A stretch of DNA of 18,962 nt from Bacillota bacterium (lineage in GTDB: Bacteria > Bacillota > Clostridia > Christensenellales > QAND01), in NCBI GenBank assembly GCA_003150225.1, contig QAND01000002.1, positions 1 to 18,962 on the forward strand. The letters are read 5' to 3'. The position numbers were made by a program, and so were the translations under genes. A model generated the notes under the pieces. It was given only the letters and a program-made list of their open reading frames with translations. It made no database searches and was not told where the DNA came from. Within the stretch, counting starts at the first letter, position 1. Each line of letters begins with the position of its first letter. This document shows positions 6,345 to 12,065 of the stretch, one piece after another.

Positions 6345-7925
6345 ATGAAAAGTTACCCCGCCATCTTCAACCAGGTGCTTGGCCCCGTTACCCCCGGCCC
6401 CAGCAGCAGCAGTACCGGAGGCCCCGGACGGATCGGCCTTTTGTGCCGGGATCTGCTGGGGGAGGAGCCCGCTCACGTGCGGTTTGAGTTCCCCAGCACT
6501 AGCTCCATGCGCAACTCCTATATGGGTATGAACACTGACAAGGCCCTCATCAGCGGCCTTCTGGGTAAAAAGCCTCCCCAGGAGAACTTCCCCCAGGCAC
6601 GGGAGGAGGCGAAAAAGGCGGGGCTGGAAGTGGAATTCGTGTTTCTGGATATCGATATCCCAGGGGATGTCCAGGGGATTCGGGCCATCATGAAGGGGAA
6701 GAACGGCTTTGAAACCACCTTGGTGACCAACTCCACCGGCGGCGGAACCTGCGTGATTCAGGAGATCGACGGCTGTTTGACCGACATCAAAGGAGACCAC
6801 TACGAGCTGCTTCTGTTTACCGGTCCAGCTTCCCAGGAGGAGCTGGAGCGGATCGCCCAGGCCGCCAAGCCTATGGCAAAATCCCTCAATGCGGTAAACT
6901 GCTTGGTGGGGAAAAAGGACGTCTCCATCGTGGAACTCAAAACCGGGGAGCCCTGGGACGAGGCGGATATCCAGAAGGTGAAGGCCATCCCCGGGGTAAA
7001 GTATATCCGGGTGGTAAATCCGGTCCATCCCGTGGTGGCAAACATCAGCCACAAGCCGCCCTTTGAAACCGCCGAGGAAATGGTGGCCTACGGCGAAGCC
7101 CACAATTTGAACCTCTTTGAGCTGGCGGTGGCCTATGAGTCCGCCATGAGCGGATGGGGACGGGAAGGGGTGCTGGAGCACGCCCGGTTCCTGTGGAGCG
7201 TCATCAAGAATTCCATCGAAAAAGGCCTCAGCAAGGAATCCCCCTTGGTGGGCTATATCCAGACCTCCGCAACCGAGATGCGGGATTTCGTCTCCACGCC
7301 CCAAGCCCTGGATTTGGGCGCCCTGAACCATGCTATCTACGCCAGCCAGGCGGTTATGGAGTACAGCAATTCCATGGGGGTCATCGTGTGCATCCCCACC
7401 GGCGGCTCCTCCGGCATCGTGCCCGGGGTACTGTACGGCGCCGGCCAGGCTATGGGATTGGATGATGAGAAGATGGTAGAGGGCCTTCTGGCTGCCGGCA
7501 TGATCGGCGCCATCATGGCGCGGGAGACCAACTTCTCCGGGGCCTGGGGCTGCCAGGCCGAGGTCACCAGCGGCTGCGCCCTTGCCACCGGCGGGCTGAT
7601 CCACCTTCTGGGCGGAACGCCCCAGCAGTGCTGTGATGGCGCTTCCATGTCCCTCCAGAGCCTCTTGGGTCTGGTATGCGATCCCATCGCCGGCAAGGTA
7701 CAGGTGCCCTGCATGGCCCGAAATGTGGCGGCGGTGGCTACGGCCATGGCCAATGCCAACGCGGTGCTGGGCGGCTTTGACGTGCTGGTGCCCTTCAGCG
7801 AGATGATCACCACCATGGTGCGGGTGGGCGCCGAGATTCGGGATTTGGGCCATCGGTGCGGCACCTGTATGAGCCCTACCGGTATTCGGTTTGCGGCGGA
7901 ATCCCCCGAGCACCAAGGGGAGTAG
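6345..7925 (+). CDS. Fused beta-alpha iron-sulfur L-serine-dehydratase-like protein
   Basis: A 526-residue protein with a beta-type domain (about 1-235, including an ACT-like part) followed by an alpha-type domain (about 250-520). The three expected [4Fe-4S] ligands are C403 (GCQAEV), C445 (LVCDPIAG) and C456 (VPCMARN); the 42- and 11-residue spacings are those I remember for the structurally known Legionella enzyme. PTGGSSGIVPG (351-361) and LPFSEMI are also typical. Known family members deaminate L-serine to pyruvate and are oxygen-sensitive. Two family histidines are missing: the SSSHT motif reads SSSST (Ser23) and GHGTD reads GMNTD (Met62). The substrate may therefore differ. The ATG at 6345 follows GAGGGAGAGAG. 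A terminator follows at once, so the gene appears monocistronic. There is no transporter or regulator beside it. Confidence 0.75.
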   Translation: MKSYPAIFNQVLGPVTPGPSSSSTGGPGRIGLLCRDLLGEEPAHVRFEFPSTSSMRNSYMGMNTDKALISGLLGKKPPQENFPQAREEAKKAGLEVEFVFLDIDIPGDVQGIRAIMKGKNGFETTLVTNSTGGGTCVIQEIDGCLTDIKGDHYELLLFTGPASQEELERIAQAAKPMAKSLNAVNCLVGKKDVSIVELKTGEPWDEADIQKVKAIPGVKYIRVVNPVHPVVANISHKPPFETAEEMVAYGEAHNLNLFELAVAYESAMSGWGREGVLEHARFLWSVIKNSIEKGLSKESPLVGYIQTSATEMRDFVSTPQALDLGALNHAIYASQAVMEYSNSMGVIVCIPTGGSSGIVPGVLYGAGQAMGLDDEKMVEGLLAAGMIGAIMARETNFSGAWGCQAEVTSGCALATGGLIHLLGGTPQQCCDGASMSLQSLLGLVCDPIAGKVQVPCMARNVAAVATAMANANAVLGGFDVLVPFSEMITTMVRVGAEIRDLGHRCGTCMSPTGIRFAAESPEHQGE

Positions 7926-7951
7926 TAGGGCCGCTTTTAGAGCTGCAAAGA

Positions 7952-7980
7952 AAGGGCTGGATTACATCCAGCCCTTTTTT
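7952..7980 (+). terminator. Rho-independent terminator
   Basis: AAGGGCTGGA (7952-7961), the loop TTACA and TCCAGCCCTT (7967-7976) are followed by more T residues. It ends the serine-dehydratase-like transcript 27 bases after the stop codon. Confidence 0.9.
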
Positions 7981-8025
7981 ATGCCCGCTTTCATCCTAAA
8001 TTGCAGAAAAGGGAACCGCTCCATT

Positions 8026-8068
8026 AAAGAAGCGCCGTATGCCAAAGTCCGGCATACGGCGCTTCTTT
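8026..8068. terminator. Long hairpin ending the feo operon
   Basis: An 18-bp perfect stem, AAAGAAGCGCCGTATGCC (8026-8043) with its complement at 8051-8068, around a 7-base loop. It lies 11 bases beyond the end of the minus-strand feo operon. The T-tract is short and interrupted in both directions, so it may act as a terminator or as an mRNA 3'-end stabiliser. Confidence 0.7.
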
Positions 8069-8079
8069 TAGAGGAAGAA

Positions 8080-8253
8080 TCAATGGCTGCTGTGGCAGCT
8101 TCCGTTCATAGGACATCCGCCGCAGCCGCAGCCGCAGGAGGATTTGCCCTTTTTCTTGTTCCGCACCAGATGGATGACGATGGCCGCCACCACGGCCGCA
8201 AGAATGCCGGCCACCAAGAGGGTGGAACCGTTTGCTCCGATCCAGTTGAGCAT
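8080..8253 (-). CDS. FeoB-associated Cys-rich membrane protein
   Basis: A 57-residue protein. It has a short N-terminal segment (MLNWIGANGS), one transmembrane helix (about 11-30, TLLVAGILAAVVAAIVIHLV), a basic stretch RNKKKGK and a Cys-rich tail (SSCGCGCGGCPMNGSCHSSH) with five cysteines in CGCGCGGCP...C. The family (FeoB-associated Cys-rich, Pfam 12669 from memory) is found directly after feoB in many Firmicutes and is thought to help ferrous-iron uptake, perhaps replacing FeoC. The basic segment after the helix suggests that the Cys tail faces the cytoplasm. AAAGGAG lies just upstream of the ATG at 8253, and the gene follows feoB by 19 bases. Confidence 0.9.
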   Translation of the reverse strand: MLNWIGANGSTLLVAGILAAVVAAIVIHLVRNKKKGKSSCGCGCGGCPMNGSCHSSH

Positions 8254-8272
8254 GAAATCATCTCCTTTTGGA

Positions 8273-10699
8273 TTATGCTACGTTGCGCAGTTTGGCTTCC
8301 CGCTTGCTCACAAGGCTGTTGGGTTCGCGATAGGGCCGGAACAACAGGTATAGGGTCAGCGCCACGATGGCCAAGGCCGCCACAGATCCCAGGAGGTTGC
8401 CGGCGCCGGTAAACAGCATGCCCAGCTGGTAGATTACCAGGGCCGCGCAGTAGGCGAACAAGCATTGATAACCGATGGCAAAGAGGGTCCATTTGGCGTT
8501 GTTCATCTCCCGCTTGATGGCGCCCATGGCGGCGAAGCAGGGGGCGCAGAGCAGGTTGAAGGTGAGGAAGGAGTAGGCGGCCAGAGGGGTGAAGGCAGCC
8601 CGTACGTTGACCCAAACCTCCCAACCGTTTTCGGCTACCTCGCTGAGACCGCCGTAGAGGACGCCAAAGGTGGAAACCACGTTTTCCTTGGCGATGAGCC
8701 CGGTGACGGAAGCCACGGCGCCCTGCCAGGTACCCCAGCCCAGGGGTGCAAAGATCCAGGCCACGGCGGAGCCGATGGCCGCCAGGATGGAGTTGTTGAG
8801 ATCCTCCACCATGCCGAAGGAGCCGTTTTCAAAGCCGAAGCCCTGGAGGAACCAGAGGACGATGGCGGACAGCAGGATGATGGTACCGGCCTTCTTGATG
8901 AAGGACCAGCCCCGCTCCCACATGGAGCGCAGGACGTTTGGAACGGTGGGCCAGTGGTAGGCGGGAAGCTCCATCACAAAGGGAGCGGGATCCCCCGCAA
9001 ACCGGCGGGTCTTCTTCAGAATGATGCCGGAGAGGATGATTGCACCGATGCCGATGAAGTAGGCGCTGGGAGCCACCCACCAGGCGCCGCCAAAGAGGGC
9101 GCCGGAGATCAGGGCGATGATGGGGAGCTTTGCGCCGCAGGGCATAAAGGTGGTGGTGATGATGGTCATCTTCCGGTCCCGGTCGTTTTCAATGGTCCGG
9201 GAGGCCATGATGCCGGGCACGCCGCAGCCGGTGGCCACCAGCATGGGGATGAAGGATTTGCCGGAGAGACCAAACCGGCGGAAGATCCGGTCCAGCACAA
9301 AGGCAATCCGGGCCATATAGCCGCAGCTTTCCAGGAAGGCCAGTAGCAGGAACAGAACCAGCAACTGGGGGACAAAGCCCAATACCGCGCCAACGCCGCC
9401 GACGATGCCGTCCAGGATCAGCCCCTGAAGCCAGTCGGCGCAGTGGATGCTCTCCAGCCAGTCGCCCACCAGCGCTGGGATACCGGGAACCCAGACCCCG
9501 TAATCCGCCGGGTCGGGCTCTTCCATCTGGGCTGCCTCCTGATAGTCGGCAAAGGTGACGGGCAGTTCCTCCTCGATTTCGCCGTTGTCGTCATAGAGGA
9601 AGGCGGTGGCGGTCAGATCGGTGGCGGTAGCGGGGTCCACGCCCGCTGCCTCGGCAGCCTCTTCAAAAGCGTCCTTCATGGCCCCCGGCACCACGTATTC
9701 CTCGGCGGCTGCCTCATAGGCAGCGCCGCCCGAAAGATGCCAGCCATCGCCAAAGACGCCGTCGTTGGCCCAGTCGGTGGCCCAGGTACCTACGGTGGTT
9801 ACTGAGATGAAGTAAACCAGGAACATGACCACGGCAAAGATGGGCAGGGCCAGCCAACGGTTGGTGACCACCCGGTCGATCTTGTCGGAGGTGGTGAGAC
9901 CTCCGGCGCGTTTCTTTTTGCAGCAGCTTTTGACCACCGAAGCCACATAGAGATACCGCTCGTTGGTGATGATGCTTTCGGCGTCGTCGTCCATCTCCCG
10001 CTCGGCGGCGGCGATATCCTCCTCAATGTGGCCTAGAACCTCCTGGCTGAGGTTAAGTTGGCTCAGGACTCGCTCATCCCGCTCAAACAGCTTGACGGCA
10101 TACCAGCGCTGCTGTTCCTGAGGAAGGCCGTGTACCGCCGCCTCCTCGATGTGGGCGATGGCGTGCTCCACCACCCCGGAAAAGGTGTGAGCGGGGACCA
10201 TGGTGGTGCCGGCCGCGCCCACCGCCGCCTGGGCCGCCTCCATCACCCCCTGCCCTTTGAGGGCGGAGATCTCCACCACCGGGCAGCCCAGAGCCCGGGA
10301 AAGCTCCTCTGTATGGATGCTATCGCCGTTCTTTTTTACAACGTCCATCATGTTGACGGCAACCACCACCGGAATGCCCAACTCGGTGAGCTGGGTGGTG
10401 AGGTAGAGGTTTCGCTCCAGGTTGGTGCCGTCCACGATGTTGAGGATGGCGTCGGGCCGCTCTCCAATGAGGTAATCCCGAGCCACCACCTCCTCCAAGG
10501 TGTAGGGAGAGAGGGAGTAGATGCCCGGCAGATCCATGATCATGACGCCATCGTGTTTTTTGAGTTTCCCTTCCTTTTTTTCCACCGTAACGCCAGGCCA
10601 GTTGCCAACAAACTGATTGGCTCCGGTCAGGGCGTTAAACAGGGTGGTTTTCCCGCTGTTGGGATTGCCCGCAAGGGCAATTCTGATTTGTTTTTCCAT
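8273..10699 (-). CDS. feoB: Ferrous iron transporter FeoB
   Basis: An 808-residue GTPase-permease. The N-terminal G domain shows G1 GNPNSGKT (11-18), G2 in PGVTVEKK (35-42), G3 DLPG (56-59), G4 NMMD (116-119) and G5 SALKG. A helical spacer domain follows (about 165-270), with a basic KSCCKKKRAGG before the first membrane helix (about 283-303). The membrane domain carries the two Gate motifs GCGVPG (491-496) and MPCGAKLP (519-526). FeoB imports Fe2+ across the cytoplasmic membrane under anoxic conditions. Residues of about 305-405, between the first and second helices, form an unusually long acidic insert that should lie outside the cell. AAGGAG precedes the ATG. It is the third gene of a four-gene feo operon. 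Confidence 0.96.
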   Translation of the reverse strand: MEKQIRIALAGNPNSGKTTLFNALTGANQFVGNWPGVTVEKKEGKLKKHDGVMIMDLPGIYSLSPYTLEEVVARDYLIGERPDAILNIVDGTNLERNLYLTTQLTELGIPVVVAVNMMDVVKKNGDSIHTEELSRALGCPVVEISALKGQGVMEAAQAAVGAAGTTMVPAHTFSGVVEHAIAHIEEAAVHGLPQEQQRWYAVKLFERDERVLSQLNLSQEVLGHIEEDIAAAEREMDDDAESIITNERYLYVASVVKSCCKKKRAGGLTTSDKIDRVVTNRWLALPIFAVVMFLVYFISVTTVGTWATDWANDGVFGDGWHLSGGAAYEAAAEEYVVPGAMKDAFEEAAEAAGVDPATATDLTATAFLYDDNGEIEEELPVTFADYQEAAQMEEPDPADYGVWVPGIPALVGDWLESIHCADWLQGLILDGIVGGVGAVLGFVPQLLVLFLLLAFLESCGYMARIAFVLDRIFRRFGLSGKSFIPMLVATGCGVPGIMASRTIENDRDRKMTIITTTFMPCGAKLPIIALISGALFGGAWWVAPSAYFIGIGAIILSGIILKKTRRFAGDPAPFVMELPAYHWPTVPNVLRSMWERGWSFIKKAGTIILLSAIVLWFLQGFGFENGSFGMVEDLNNSILAAIGSAVAWIFAPLGWGTWQGAVASVTGLIAKENVVSTFGVLYGGLSEVAENGWEVWVNVRAAFTPLAAYSFLTFNLLCAPCFAAMGAIKREMNNAKWTLFAIGYQCLFAYCAALVIYQLGMLFTGAGNLLGSVAALAIVALTLYLLFRPYREPNSLVSKREAKLRNVA

Positions 10700-10767
10700 G
10701 GTACCGCTCCTTTAAAATCAGGCAATGCGAATCGAGTAAGAAGAAAAGACGTAGTCCAGTCCGTTGG

Positions 10768-10989
10768 CTATTCCACCAGGATCAGCTCGGCGTCCCCCTT
10801 GCGGATGGACAGTTCATACCCCCGCACGTTGACCTCCACCGGGTCCCCCAGGGGCGCCACCTTGCGGATGTGCACTTGGGTGCCCTTGGTGATGCCCATG
10901 TCCATGATCCGCCGCTTGATGGCGCCGGTCCCCTGGAGCTTCATCACGGTAAGGGTTTCCCCCACCTTTGCATCCTTTAGGGTCTTCAT
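10768..10989 (-). CDS. feoA: FeoA domain protein, second of two
   Basis: A 73-residue SH3-like FeoA protein: MKTLKDAKVGETLTVMKLQG, then RRIMDMGITKGTQVHIRKVAPLGDP and a terminal YELSIRKGDAELILVE. RRIMDMGI(T/K)G and APLGDP are the usual FeoA signature. It is cytoplasmic and thought to bind the FeoB G domain. AAAGGAGGAG lies upstream of the ATG. feoB begins 68 bases downstream, with its own ribosome binding site in between. Confidence 0.94.
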   Translation of the reverse strand: MKTLKDAKVGETLTVMKLQGTGAIKRRIMDMGITKGTQVHIRKVAPLGDPVEVNVRGYELSIRKGDAELILVE

Positions 10990-11014
10990 CCACGCTCCTC
11001 CTTTACAATAAGAT

Positions 11015-11230
11015 TTATGGCGTAACCATGATCTTGCCCGCCATTTCCTGGCTGATGGCGATCCTGGCTTCCTTTACCTTCACGATGACGTTCCCGCTGT
11101 TGATGGAGATCACCGTTACGTCGCCGCCTACCACAAAACCGAGGTTTTTTAGGTGGGCCCGTACCTCTGGGTTTCCACCCACCCGCTGGATGGTGCTCTC
11201 TTCCCCGGGCGTTGCAAGGGTCAATGGCAT
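11015..11230 (-). CDS. feoA: FeoA domain protein, first gene of the feo operon
   Basis: A 71-residue FeoA-like protein (MPLTLATPGEESTIQRVGG, then HLKNLGFVVGGDVTVISINS and ARIAISQEMAGKIMVTP). It is divergent from the second FeoA: the APLGDP loop is replaced by INSGNVIVKV. The ATG at 11230 is chosen because GAGGAGGAGG lies nine bases upstream; a longer reading from 11263 would start inside the operator region and has no ribosome binding site. The gap to the next feoA is 25 bases. Two-FeoA feo operons are common in Clostridia; the two copies may have different partners (inference). Confidence 0.9.
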   Translation of the reverse strand: MPLTLATPGEESTIQRVGGNPEVRAHLKNLGFVVGGDVTVISINSGNVIVKVKEARIAISQEMAGKIMVTP

Positions 11231-11254
11231 CACAAAGGACCTCCTCCTCACGAT

Positions 11255-11272
11255 GGTTAGCATAGACTAACC
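11255..11272. promoter_or_regulatory. DtxR-type operator 2 in the feo leader
   Basis: GGTTAG-CATAGA-CTAACC is a perfect 6+6 palindrome sharing the core GTTAG-N6-CTAAC with the operator at 11287-11306. The centres are 33 bp apart, about three helical turns. It lies in the untranslated leader of the feo operon, 25 bases upstream of the first start codon. Confidence 0.7.
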
Positions 11273-11286
11273 CATGGGTCAAAATA

Positions 11287-11306
11287 TAGTTAGCTTTCGC
11301 TAACTA
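11287..11306. promoter_or_regulatory. DtxR-type operator 1 at the feo transcription start
   Basis: TAGTTAGC-TTTC-GCTAACTA is a perfect 8+8 palindrome that resembles the DtxR/IdeR consensus (TTAGGTTAGCCTAACCTAA). It lies immediately downstream of the feo -10 box, over the expected start of transcription, where a bound repressor would block initiation. A DtxR-family gene is divergently encoded 132 bases away. Confidence 0.8.
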
Positions 11307-11311
11307 CGGAT

Positions 11312-11341
11312 ATCATACTCCGACAATAGGGGGATTGTCAA
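11312..11341 (-). promoter_or_regulatory. Promoter of the feo operon
   Basis: On the minus strand a consensus TTGACA (11336-11341), an 18-base spacer and TATGAT (11312-11317) give a strong sigma-A promoter with transcription starting near 11305, inside operator 1. A strong promoter with operators over its start fits a gene set that is held off by a metal-loaded repressor. Confidence 0.78.
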
Positions 11342-11437
11342 CAGGTTTTAAAAGATTTTCCATTTGAGGAGCCGGGAGGGAGGAACCTTGATTTTATGAA
11401 GGATGTAGGCTATCATCCAAGGAAAGGAGGGGAAGCC

Positions 11438-11815
11438 ATGGCGCGCATACAGGAATCGGGAGAAATGTATCTGGAGACCATCCTGATTTTAAGCCAAAAA
11501 GGCCCCGTTCGGGCCATCGATGTTGGGGAGGAGATGGGATACTCCAAGCCCAGCGTAAGCCGGGCCATGTCCCTTTTGAAGAAGGATGGCTATGTGACGG
11601 TGGACGGGGAAGGCCACCTGCTTCTCACGGACGCAGGCCGTCGGATTGCAGAGCGTACCTACGAGCGCCATCGCCTGTTGACCCAGCTCTTTACCCGGCT
11701 GGGGGTGGACGAGGAAACCGCCTCGGCGGACGCCTGCCGGATCGAGCATTACATCAGCGACGCAACCTTTGACGCCCTAAAAAGGCACGCGGGTCTGGAG
11801 AGTGAAAAGGGGTAA
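11438..11815 (+). CDS. DtxR-family iron-dependent transcriptional repressor, short form
   Basis: A 125-residue regulator. A winged helix occupies about 5-65 (recognition region YSKPSVSRAMSLLKKDGYV) and a dimerisation domain about 70-120. Metal ligands align with C. diphtheriae DtxR, from memory: Met10 (ESGEMYL), Cys100, Glu103 and His104 (ACRIEH), plus His78 (ERHRLL). In manganese-specific MntR the Met position is Asp, so the protein looks iron-type. It lacks the C-terminal SH3-like domain of DtxR/IdeR and is close to MntR in length. The ATG at 11438 has AAAGGAGG upstream; an earlier in-frame start at 11396 lacks one. Divergent from the feo operon, whose promoter carries two fitting operators; it probably represses that operon when Fe2+ is plentiful. 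Confidence 0.9.
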   Translation: MARIQESGEMYLETILILSQKGPVRAIDVGEEMGYSKPSVSRAMSLLKKDGYVTVDGEGHLLLTDAGRRIAERTYERHRLLTQLFTRLGVDEETASADACRIEHYISDATFDALKRHAGLESEKG

Positions 11816-11848
11816 AAAGAGTACTTTTTTTATCAGCATTGGATTATG

Positions 11849-11877
11849 GGTCCATTCCCTTTGGGATGGCCTTTTTT
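11849..11877 (+). terminator. Probable terminator after the DtxR-family gene
   Basis: GGTCCATTCCC-TTT-GGGATGGCC forms a stem with one bulge, followed by TTTTTT. An outer 10-bp inverted repeat (TTTTTATCAG at 11827-11836 and CTGATAAAAA at 11887-11896) encloses it and could extend the structure. Confidence 0.65.
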
Positions 11878-11898
11878 CATGCCTTTCTGATAAAAACC

Positions 11899-12017
11899 TA
11901 TACCATTGTGACCAGCTTAGCATCATCCAAAAAATAGAAATATTTTTTGCTTGATTCGGTTTTTTCTTATAAAAAGGACGGCGGAAGACGCATTTACAAG
12001 CTGGTCACAATGGTATA
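11899..12017. repeat. Element bounded by perfect 20-bp inverted repeats; candidate invertible promoter switch
   Basis: The left arm TATACCATTGTGACCAGCTT (11899-11918) and the right arm AAGCTGGTCACAATGGTATA (11998-12017) are exact inverse complements; pairing stops precisely at 20 bp on both sides. They enclose 79 bp of AT-rich sequence containing a small hairpin, AAAAAATA-GAAA-TATTTTTT (11929-11948). The arms are not themselves palindromic, so they do not look like two simple dimer operators. The right arm forms the spacer of the promoter for the surface protein downstream. Invertible promoters in gut bacteria, such as those of C. difficile and Bacteroides, have this form. A small MITE-like element is the alternative; no target-site duplication is seen. 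The repeat is certain; inversion is inference. Confidence 0.85.
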
Positions 12018-12021
12018 TAAT
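11993..12021 (+). promoter_or_regulatory. Promoter of the surface protein, spanning the right inverted-repeat arm
   Basis: TTTACA (11993-11998), a 17-base spacer and a consensus TATAAT (12016-12021). The first five bases of the -35 lie inside the possible invertible segment, the spacer lies inside the arm, and the last four bases of the -10 lie outside it. Transcription would start near 12028, giving a leader of about 38 bases with GGAGGG ahead of the ATG. Confidence 0.82.
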
Positions 12022-12065
12022 AATGAACAATAAAATCAACCGCTGAGACCGACTGGAGGGCTGTA

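Noticed and set aside
6315..7916. A 533-codon open frame on the minus strand opposite the serine-dehydratase-like gene
   Set aside because: It mirrors a gene with clear family motifs, has no recognisable domain and is His/Gly-rich as expected for the antisense of GC-rich coding DNA.
10058..11011. A 317-codon open frame on the plus strand opposite feoB and feoA
   Set aside because: Antisense shadow spanning two real genes and their intergenic gap; no domain and no ribosome binding site.
11899..12017. Insertion-sequence remnant
   Set aside because: Terminal repeats are present, but there is no transposase fragment and no target-site duplication; the promoter placement favours a regulatory switch. 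A MITE origin is not excluded.
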